Part shown: positions 1 to 4,632 of the stretch, in pieces
Layout of the letters: the number at the start of each line of letters is the position of its first letter
Position numbering within the stretch: position 1 is the stretch's first letter
DNA from: an uncultured bacterium
Lineage (GTDB): Bacteria; Cyanobacteriota; Vampirovibrionia; Gastranaerophilales; Gastranaerophilaceae
Reading direction: 5' to 3'
DNA: 5,777 nucleotides
Assembly: GCA_948742005.1 (NCBI GenBank)
Contig: CAPYQR010000074.1
Coordinates: forward strand, 1-5,777
The notes under the pieces: generated by a model
What the model saw: only the letters and a program-made list of their open reading frames with translations
What the model was told of the DNA's origin: nothing
The model's database searches: none
Position numbers and translations under genes: made by a program

Positions 1-1634
1 GTACTAATGCTTGTTTTTGCTCCTTTGAATTTTTCTGTTGCTTTATTAAGATTTAAGAAATATTCAGCATTTCCATCCGTATCAATTGCATAAAATGCAT
101 CTTTTTCAAAATTTCTCATTTTTTGTGTAATTTTTATTTCATCAAATTCTATTGTGCCGTCTGCTTTCTTTATTTCAATTTCTTCGGCTTGTGCAAAAAC
201 ATAGTCTTTTACAAAATAGCTTTTTCCTTTGAGGCAGTTGCCAATTTCCGCACCTCTTATACCAAGTTCTTTTTCGCTTTCTTTCAGTTTGTAGAATTTT
301 TGACGTTTGCGATTCCTGTCAATTGAATAAAAACCGTTTTCGCTGATATAAGTTTTATCGGGTTTTTGTGCTTCTAAAAATATTTCTTGCAGTTTTCTTT
401 TATTGAGAATACATTTTCCGTTTTCATCAAATCTTTCAACTTCATTTGCTCTTACCACTGCGTATCCGTAGACTTTTTTGCGCTCCCCTGACAAACATTT
501 TAAAATCAGCTTGTAGCTTGCGCCTATATCTTTGCTTGCTGCAATATCGTCGTCATATCTTGTGTATCCTTGACTATCAATTAAATAAATCGCTTTTTCC
601 TGTAAATTTTTTTTCAATTCATTTATTTTTTTATTATCAATTTCAATGCTGCCGTCAGGATTTTTAATTTCTAATTCTTCCGCTCTTGCAAATGCGTATC
701 CGCCGGATGTTTTTTGTTTTTTGGCAAGGCAATTTAATATACAGTCTTCTGATATGCCAAGTGCCTTGGAGGCTTCGCGCGGTAAGTAAAATTCTCTGCA
801 TTCCCCCGTTGCATCCATAGCATAAAATTTGCTTTTTTTCTTAAATCTGCTTTTTAATTTTTCCAAATCAACATATAACGCCTTTGTGCCTTTGGGTTTG
901 GTTTCTATTTCGCTTGCACTTATTAATGCAAAATGATTAATGGTTTTCTTTCCTTTTATACAATTGTTTATTGCGCTTCTGTCGGTTTTAAGGGCATTTG
1001 CAACATGAACCTGACTGTAAAATTTTTTATAGCCTCCTAATTCATCCATAATATAAAAAGGATTACTGAAGCTTTTCTTTTTTGAATTTTGGATGTCTTC
1101 ATCGGGAATATCTCTGACTCTTGTTATTTTGTCGTTTTTTTCTTCGGGTATTTTCAATATTTCATTTAAGGTTATAAAAGGTTTTATGGGATTTTGAAGT
1201 TCTTTTAAAATGTTGGCTGACATTTCCAGCATAAAATCATCTACTGATATGCTTCGTTTGTTTTTTTCTTCAATAATGGAAGCGGGCGCAAAGACTAGTC
1301 CGTCAACCTGTTCGCAATCCCCTTTGATGCATTTTAGGATTTTATTTTTGCTGATTTTGAGCGTTTCACTTGCATCGTCTATATTGTCAAATCTTTTATA
1401 ATTTTTAAGGACATCAATTACATAAACCGCCTCTTGTGTTTCATCTGTTGATTTTATTTTTCCCAAAAAAGGAATAATATGATTTTTTATTGCGTTGTAA
1501 TATTCGCGCTTTTCTATTTCGCTATATTTATTATGTCCATGTAATATCTGCTCTTTTTTTACGGGAGCTTGGCGGCTTGTTAGAAAATACGGGTTATGGA
1601 TATTTATATTATTTGTTAAAAAGGATGTTTTCAT
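1..1634 (-). CDS. Tandem NUMOD1/IENR1-like repeat protein, partial (C-terminus beyond window)
   Basis: I translated the minus strand from the ATG at 1634-1632; 544 codons are open to base 3 and the frame runs off the window, so the C-terminus is missing. An in-frame TAA directly precedes the ATG, so no upstream start is possible, although no good Shine-Dalgarno is visible. Repeats begin near residues 69, 192, 269, 348, 435 and 513 (last one cut). Each starts with a 'FYAMD-x-G' strand, followed by 'EASKALGIS', an 'I-x-x-C-[IL]-x-G' helix end and 'GGYAFA'. This order matches the NUMOD1/IENR1 module, a helix-turn-helix-like DNA-binding repeat known from homing nucleases. Residues 1-68 and 146-191 are unlike the repeats. 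There is no signal peptide or membrane segment, so it is probably cytoplasmic. No GIY-YIG or HNH nuclease motif is visible, but one could lie in the missing part. A DNA- or RNA-binding role is inference from the fold resemblance; the reading frame itself is certain. Confidence 0.85.
   Translation of the reverse strand, partial: MKTSFLTNNINIHNPYFLTSRQAPVKKEQILHGHNKYSEIEKREYYNAIKNHIIPFLGKIKSTDETQEAVYVIDVLKNYKRFDNIDDASETLKISKNKILKCIKGDCEQVDGLVFAPASIIEEKNKRSISVDDFMLEMSANILKELQNPIKPFITLNEILKIPEEKNDKITRVRDIPDEDIQNSKKKSFSNPFYIMDELGGYKKFYSQVHVANALKTDRSAINNCIKGKKTINHFALISASEIETKPKGTKALYVDLEKLKSRFKKKSKFYAMDATGECREFYLPREASKALGISEDCILNCLAKKQKTSGGYAFARAEELEIKNPDGSIEIDNKKINELKKNLQEKAIYLIDSQGYTRYDDDIAASKDIGASYKLILKCLSGERKKVYGYAVVRANEVERFDENGKCILNKRKLQEIFLEAQKPDKTYISENGFYSIDRNRKRQKFYKLKESEKELGIRGAEIGNCLKGKSYFVKDYVFAQAEEIEIKKADGTIEFDEIKITQKMRNFEKDAFYAIDTDGNAEYFLNLNKATEKFKGAKTSIS
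3..1430 (-). repeat. Six tandem ~80-residue protein repeats
   Basis: These are diverged copies within the reading frame: residues 69-145 (bases 1430-1200), 192-268 (1061-831), 269-347 (830-594), 348-434 (593-333), 435-512 (332-99) and 513-544 (98-3, truncated). Copies 2 to 6 are back to back; copy 1 is separated from copy 2 by a linker of about 46 residues. Each full unit has the NUMOD1-like half and then a second half of the form '[AS]-x-E-[IV]-E', a turn that is usually 'DG' or 'NG', and a basic 'D-x-x-K-[IL]' helix. The copies differ widely at the base level, so the array is old rather than a recent slippage product. Confidence 0.75.
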
Positions 1635-1740
1635 TTATTTGCGGTTAATTTAAAATAATGATATATAATAAAAACCCCTGAATTTATTTTTTTGTTCATA
1701 TTATCGGTATCGTAATTAATAAATTGTTAATATAAACGCA

Positions 1741-1834
1741 TAAAAAAAGGGGGCTTGCGCCCCGAACTGTCTGGAATTAAGAATAGCTGGAAGTATGAAA
1801 AAGATTAATTATATATAATAATACTTGTGCGCTT
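1741..1834 (-). ncRNA. Candidate small RNA or attenuated leader, about 94 nt
   Basis: A minus-strand TATAAT at 1846-1841 would start transcription near 1834, and a strong intrinsic terminator ends at about 1741. No open frame of useful length lies between them, so the product would be a short structured RNA. Its middle can form a long AT-rich stem (bases 1826-1791) before the GC-rich terminator hairpin. The repeat-protein gene starts 107 bases further on in the same direction, so the element could instead be a leader whose terminator controls read-through into that gene. I do not recognise it as 6S, SRP, tmRNA, RNase P or a known riboswitch. The boundaries are inferred from promoter and terminator only. 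Confidence 0.35.
1742..1763 (-). terminator. Rho-independent terminator, minus strand
   Basis: Read on the minus strand it is GGGGC, a GCAA loop (GNRA tetraloop), GCCCC, one C, and then seven T (1748-1742). This is a compact GC stem in very AT-rich surroundings. On the plus strand the hairpin is followed by GAACTGTC with no T-run, so it is directional. No minus-strand gene precedes it. Confidence 0.8.
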
Positions 1835-1840
1835 TAAGCA

Positions 1841-1870
1841 ATTATACAGTCGGGTAGTCTTTGAGGGTAA
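1841..1870 (-). promoter_or_regulatory. Candidate minus-strand promoter for the short transcript
   Basis: A perfect -10 TATAAT occupies 1846-1841 on the minus strand. The best -35 is TTACCC at 1870-1865, 18 bases upstream and only a partial match to TTGACA. In DNA this AT-rich a TATAAT can occur by chance. The support comes mainly from its position about 90 bases in front of the orphan terminator. Confidence 0.35.
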
Positions 1871-1998
1871 TATAGAAAAAATATAAAAAGCATGAATGAT
1901 TAAAATAATAAGTGTATTTTAGACAGTTAATAAAAAAATTTTTAACAATGGCATTGAAAGCCAATTATATTAAGAAATAAAATATTTATAAAGAAGGG

Positions 1999-2027
1999 TT
2001 GACAAATAAAATTTTTAGGTGCATAAT
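1999..2027 (+). promoter_or_regulatory. Sigma-70-type promoter of the 87-aa gene
   Basis: A perfect -35 TTGACA (1999-2004) is followed by a 17-bp spacer and a -10 CATAAT (2022-2027). This is the closest match to the housekeeping consensus that I found in the window. Transcription would begin near 2034 and give a leader of about 60 nt. Confidence 0.75.
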
Positions 2028-2043
2028 AAGAACATAAAGAACA

Positions 2044-2060
2044 AGTGTTCAACAAACACT
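2044..2060 (+). promoter_or_regulatory. Leader hairpin or operator (6-bp inverted repeat)
   Basis: AGTGTT (2044-2049), CAACA loop, AACACT (2055-2060) is a perfect inverted repeat about ten bases after the predicted transcription start. In RNA it would be a small hairpin near the 5' end, which could protect the message from decay. In DNA it could be a repressor site just downstream of the promoter. Both readings are inference. Confidence 0.45.
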
Positions 2061-2095
2061 AAAAAACAAAAAAAACAAGAGGTGAGAAAAACAAA

Positions 2096-2359
2096 ATGTT
2101 AACTATAACTCCGATAAAAAATGTAAGAAATACAATTAATAATAATAATAAAATAAATTTCACAGCAGGCGTTCAAACAAACAGAGGCGCTCAAGTAATT
2201 AATCAAACTGCCGATTACAACCACGAAGGAAACTTTATGGCAGACTTTTTAGGAACAATTAAACAATCTCCCCTATTCTACCAAACATTCTTCGCAAGAC
2301 AAGAAAGCATTGAAAAAGGTTTAGAATCGGAACAACAAAAACTTAACGCTATTGCGTAA
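2096..2359 (+). CDS. Small Asn/Gln-rich hypothetical protein (87 aa)
   Basis: I do not recognise this protein. The ATG at 2096 follows a good Shine-Dalgarno, GAGGTGA (2079-2085), at a 10-base spacing, in an A-rich leader. The first third (residues 1-28) is Ile/Thr/Asn-rich with an AATAATAATAAT-encoded Asn run and then 'NKINFTAG'. The middle is polar ('NRGAQVINQTADYNHEG'). Residues 47-87 look helical: an aromatic patch 'SPLFYQTFFARQ' leads into a charged, coiled-coil-like tail. There is no signal peptide or transmembrane segment. The second half favours C-ending codons (four TTC to two TTT in the whole gene, both Tyr codons TAC), unlike the TTT-rich neighbours. Together with its near-consensus promoter and strong terminator this suggests high expression as a single-gene unit. 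Function is unknown. The N-terminal pattern recalls small proteins of Gastranaerophilales, which is recall only. Confidence 0.8.
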   Translation: MLTITPIKNVRNTINNNNKINFTAGVQTNRGAQVINQTADYNHEGNFMADFLGTIKQSPLFYQTFFARQESIEKGLESEQQKLNAIA

Positions 2360-2417
2360 ATAAAGCATTATCAACACCTAACAACACAATCTCGAAGCAT
2401 AAACAACAACACAAACA

Positions 2418-2454
2418 GCCTTATCGATTTTTCGATAAGGCCTTTTAATTTTTG
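2418..2454 (+). terminator. Rho-independent terminator of the 87-aa gene
   Basis: A perfect 10-bp stem, GCCTTATCGA (2418-2427) with TCGATAAGGC (2432-2441) around a TTTT loop, is followed by CTTTTAATTTTTG. It lies 59 bases after the stop codon at 2359. On the minus strand the same stem is followed by CTGTTTGTGTTGTTG, a poorer U-tract, so it may also end the convergent gene at 2477-2965, but less efficiently. Confidence 0.88.
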
Positions 2455-2476
2455 TGTATTTAATTTTAAATATTTG

Positions 2477-2965
2477 CTACATTATAATATTTTGCAATTT
2501 TGCTTTGTCTGTATATTCCTGGTCGATTTTACCTGCTTCGTAAACTCCTTGTGTTCTAATTTGCGAACCAATAGCGCTTGTTAGCAATAAACCAACTGCA
2601 GCAACTGCTTTAACGGGAGCAGGCAGAGATTTAATCTTTCCTGCTGCTTCTTTAAGTATCGGGGTAAGTTCTTGTGCAATTTCTTTAAGATTAAATTTGT
2701 TCGCAAGACTTTTCATACTTTTTGAAATGATATCTTGAGCACCTTTTGATTTTAATGTTCCATAAGCTGCCAAAAATGTTGCGCCTATACCTGTTGATGT
2801 TGCAAGGCGGGCTTTTATGTCTGTTTTAATCAAATTTCCTGCTTGTTTGGTGCTGTATTCAACTCTGTTTCCAAGAGAACCTTTTGTATTTTGTTTTGGG
2901 GAATTTAATTTTTGTGCTAATGCGGGGTTCAATGCAGTTGCTACGCTTGTTGTGATAAGTGTCAT
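2477..2965 (-). CDS. Hypothetical protein with two hydrophobic segments (162 aa)
   Basis: I do not recognise this protein. The ATG at 2965-2963 has a strong Shine-Dalgarno, GAAGGAG (2981-2975), nine bases upstream, which fixes the start; the stop is TAG at 2479-2477. Residues 1-55 are polar and basic ('SPKQNTKGSLGNRVEYSTK'). Residues 56-71 ('TSTGIGATFLAAYGTL') are a first hydrophobic, small-residue stretch. Residues 75-112 form a Lys-rich amphipathic helix region. Residues 115-135 ('PAPVKAVAAVGLLLTSAIGSQ') are a second, more membrane-like segment. The tail 'EAGKIDQEYTDKAK' is charged. There is no cleavable signal peptide of normal form. It may be a small membrane-associated protein with two hairpin-like segments, but soluble packing is also possible. 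It is convergent with the 87-aa gene and divergent from the regulator at 3246; a single-gene unit is likely. Confidence 0.78.
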   Translation of the reverse strand: MTLITTSVATALNPALAQKLNSPKQNTKGSLGNRVEYSTKQAGNLIKTDIKARLATSTGIGATFLAAYGTLKSKGAQDIISKSMKSLANKFNLKEIAQELTPILKEAAGKIKSLPAPVKAVAAVGLLLTSAIGSQIRTQGVYEAGKIDQEYTDKAKLQNIIM

Positions 2966-3003
2966 AATAGTTTTCTCCTTCTATTTTTTGTTTATTTTTC
3001 TAA

Positions 3004-3025
3004 TTTATACAGTTAAATCGATTTA
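3004..3025 (-). promoter_or_regulatory. Candidate promoter -10 with adjoining 12-bp palindrome
   Basis: On the minus strand TATAAA (3009-3004) is a plausible -10 for the gene starting at 2965. Directly upstream is TAAATCGATTTA (3014-3025), a perfect 12-bp palindrome that would sit between -35 and -10. No good -35 is visible. A palindrome in the spacer is a classic repressor position, and the divergently encoded XRE-type protein at 3246 is an obvious candidate binder. That link is inference. Confidence 0.35.
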
Positions 3026-3057
3026 CTATGTTTTTATAAAGTAATTTTTAATTTTGG

Positions 3058-3090
3058 AATTGCTAAAGTTGAAGAAATTAAATTGCTAAA
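3058..3090. repeat. 10-bp direct repeat in the divergent spacer
   Basis: AATTGCTAAA occurs at 3058-3067 and again at 3081-3090, a 23-bp period close to two helical turns. It lies 50-80 bases upstream of the candidate -10 at 3004-3009, where an activator might bind. The low complexity of the region makes chance a real possibility. Confidence 0.35.
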
Positions 3091-3201
3091 AAAATTAAAA
3101 TATAGAATTTAAAATGCTTTTCAGCTTCATAAAACTTAATAAAAATTATTAAATAATGATATTTTATCTCTATTAATATTTAAATTACCGATTAAATTTC
3201 G

Positions 3202-3230
3202 TTATAAATAAGCAAAAATAATTCTATACT
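3202..3230 (+). promoter_or_regulatory. Candidate promoter of the regulator-dehydrogenase operon
   Basis: TATACT (3225-3230) is a good -10. With a 17-bp spacer the -35 would be TTATAA (3202-3207), matching TTGACA in three positions. Transcription would start near 3237, giving a leader of about nine bases that still contains most of the AAGGT ribosome-binding site. Confidence 0.45.
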
Positions 3231-3245
3231 TGTTTAAGGTAAGCA

Positions 3246-3569
3246 ATGGATATAAAAAGACTTTTAGGAAAACGAATTAAACAATACAGAATTTTAAAAG
3301 GCTATTCGCAGGAAAAATTTGCGGAACTTTTAAATATTTCGCAAAGGACTTTATCAGGGATTGAATGCGGAAGCAATTTTCTTTCTTCGCAGACGCTTGA
3401 TAAGATTTTTGAGGTTTTGAATATAGCGCCTGATGATTTATTTTATCTTGAATATTTAAAACCCTCAAAAGAGCTTGTTTTGGAGCTTGTTTCAGATATT
3501 AAATCCCTTGAAGAGGATGAGGAAAAATTGCGCTTGGTTTATAAAGTTGTTAAAGCATTAATTAAATAA
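3246..3569 (+). CDS. XRE/Cro-type helix-turn-helix transcriptional regulator (107 aa)
   Basis: Residues 6-65 form a typical HTH_3 (lambda Cro/cI-like) domain. Helix 1 is 'LLGKRIKQYRILKGY'. The helix-turn-helix is 'SQEKFAELLNISQRTLSGIE' (residues 21-40) with the usual Gln after Ser and 'ISQRTLSGIE' as recognition helix. 'SSQTLDKIFEVLNIAPDDLF' closes the domain. Residues 73-107 are a charged helical tail ('SLEEDEEKLRLVYKVVKALI') that probably serves for dimerisation. No ligand-binding or peptidase domain is present. The ATG at 3246 follows AAGGT (3236-3240) five bases upstream. It probably represses its own promoter and may control the two dehydrogenase genes 25 bases downstream and the divergent gene at 2965. 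Such small regulators are also common in phages and toxin-antitoxin pairs, but no toxin-like partner is adjacent. Confidence 0.9.
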   Translation: MDIKRLLGKRIKQYRILKGYSQEKFAELLNISQRTLSGIECGSNFLSSQTLDKIFEVLNIAPDDLFYLEYLKPSKELVLELVSDIKSLEEDEEKLRLVYKVVKALIK

Positions 3570-3579
3570 ATTTTTATTG

Positions 3580-3585
3580 TATAAT
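3580..3585 (+). promoter_or_regulatory. Perfect TATAAT ten bases before the first dehydrogenase start
   Basis: TATAAT at 3580-3585 lies in the 25-base gap between the regulator stop and the ATG at 3595. A start near 3592 would give a nearly leaderless message, in keeping with the missing Shine-Dalgarno. The best -35 (TTAATT, 3558-3563) is poor, and chance in AT-rich DNA cannot be excluded. Confidence 0.35.
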
Positions 3586-3594
3586 TATTTTATT

Positions 3595-4632
3595 ATGAAA
3601 TATGCAAAATTAATTAACAGGAAAATTGAAATTTTAGAACTTGAAAAACCTTTTTTAAAAAGCGGTGAAAATGGCGCTGTTATTAAGGTTTTGGGCTGCG
3701 GATTGTGTGGTTCTGATTTGGTTAAAATCAAACATGCACGCGAACAACAAGACCCTGAATTTGAAAATAAGATAGTTTTAGGGCATGAGGTTGTTGGAGT
3801 TATTGATGAAATAAATCAAGAACAAGAAAATAATCATTCGCAGATTTTTAAAAAGGGGGATATTGTTGCGCTCGGACACCATTATCCTTGTGGAAATTGC
3901 GAATTTTGTAAAAACGGTTCTTATTCGATGTGTAAAACTTTTAAAAAATCGAATATTTTTCCTTGTGGATTTTCCGAGTATATCAAGATTGATGAAAATC
4001 ATTTGAAATATACGGTTTATAAGATGTCGCCTGATTTAAAAGATGACGAAAAAGCTTTTTTAGAGCCGCTTTCTTGTTGTCTGCGTGCAATAAGACGTGC
4101 GGGGTTTGAGTATAATGAGTGTAAAAATGACAATAATTCTTTAAATTCTAAATTTAGCGCGCTTGTCGTTGGTTTGGGTTCAATAGGACTTTTAATGTTA
4201 AAAGGATTGAAAGCTTTTAATGTTAATGCCCTCGGGTTTGATATTTCCCGCAATAGGACTGAATTTGCGCAAAAACAGGGATTTTATTTTGATGAAAACA
4301 GAAAATATGATGTTGTTTTTTTGACCGCAGGAAGTTCAAAAGCAATTGAAACAGCGTTGAAATACGCTATTGACGGCGGGAAAATAATTGTTTTTTCTTC
4401 TGTTGAAAATGACTTGGCGGGTTTTTCAAATAATGAGGTTTATTATCGTGAATTGTCAATAATTTCAAGTTATTCACCCGCGCCTTGTGATTTAAAATTA
4501 AGCGCTAAATTGTTAAATGAAAAAATTGTTAAGGTTTCTAACCTTTCTGTTGTTTATACTCTTGACAATTTATCAAAAGCAATTGATGATAGTTTTAATA
4601 ATAAAATTTTTAAGGCGTATATTAAAATATGA
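3595..4632 (+). CDS. Zinc-dependent medium-chain alcohol/polyol dehydrogenase (345 aa), NAD-type
   Basis: This has the length and domain order of the MDR alcohol dehydrogenase superfamily (sorbitol, threonine and related dehydrogenases). Catalytic zinc ligands are Cys38 in 'GLCGSD', His64-Glu65 in 'GHEVVG' and Glu157 in 'LEPL'. The structural zinc lobe is complete: Cys99, Cys102, Cys105 and Cys113. The Rossmann fold has 'GLGSIG' (193-198), and Asp216 in 'GFDISRNR' at the end of the second strand favours NAD(H). The reaction would be reversible oxidation of a secondary alcohol to a ketone in the cytoplasm; the substrate is unknown. I chose ATG 3595 because the longer frame from 3577 needs a TTG and adds 'MYNYFI', which the family lacks. 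Neither start has a Shine-Dalgarno. The gene overlaps the next by ATGA, and residues 173-186 ('YNECKNDNNSLNSK') form an unusually polar insert just before the coenzyme domain. Confidence 0.9.
   Translation: MKYAKLINRKIEILELEKPFLKSGENGAVIKVLGCGLCGSDLVKIKHAREQQDPEFENKIVLGHEVVGVIDEINQEQENNHSQIFKKGDIVALGHHYPCGNCEFCKNGSYSMCKTFKKSNIFPCGFSEYIKIDENHLKYTVYKMSPDLKDDEKAFLEPLSCCLRAIRRAGFEYNECKNDNNSLNSKFSALVVGLGSIGLLMLKGLKAFNVNALGFDISRNRTEFAQKQGFYFDENRKYDVVFLTAGSSKAIETALKYAIDGGKIIVFSSVENDLAGFSNNEVYYRELSIISSYSPAPCDLKLSAKLLNEKIVKVSNLSVVYTLDNLSKAIDDSFNNKIFKAYIKI

Larger units (their letters stand above)
1635..2095. other. 461-bp non-coding divergent region
   Basis: No convincing reading frame lies between the divergent genes starting at 1634 (minus) and 2096 (plus). 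The region holds a minus-strand terminator (1742-1763) with a candidate promoter in front of it, and the plus-strand promoter and leader of the small gene at 2096. It also holds a possible AT-rich hairpin: AAGTAT at 1791-1796 pairs with ATACTT at 1821-1826 around a 12-bp palindrome at 1808-1819. A weak candidate promoter for the repeat-protein gene is TTAACA (1730-1725, minus) with GATAAT (1705-1700) at a long 19-bp spacing. I see nothing else in 1870-1998. Confidence 0.6.

Noticed and set aside
123..1401. Plus-strand reading frames of 63-73 residues at 123-326, 446-667 and 1210-1401
   Set aside because: They lie antisense to the continuous 544-codon minus-strand repeat protein, are Phe/Leu/Cys-rich as expected of antisense AT-rich DNA, and have no ribosome-binding sites.
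1..1634. The repeats as a CRISPR array or DNA-level tandem repeat
   Set aside because: The repetition is at the protein level only (~80 residues, strongly diverged bases) in an open frame, with no short identical repeats and spacers.
2817..3044. Plus-strand 75-residue frame with hydrophobic end
   Set aside because: It is antisense to the well-supported gene at 2477-2965. Its hydrophobic tail is just the T-rich spacer, and it has no ribosome-binding site.
3246..3569. Regulator as the antitoxin of a toxin-antitoxin pair
   Set aside because: No small toxin-like gene adjoins it. The downstream partner is a full-length dehydrogenase and the upstream gene is divergent and 280 bases away.
3577..3594. 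Upstream TTG start adding six residues to the first dehydrogenase
   Set aside because: The extra residues overlap the TATAAT element, are not typical of the family, and the TTG has no ribosome-binding site. ATG 3595 gives the usual N-terminus.
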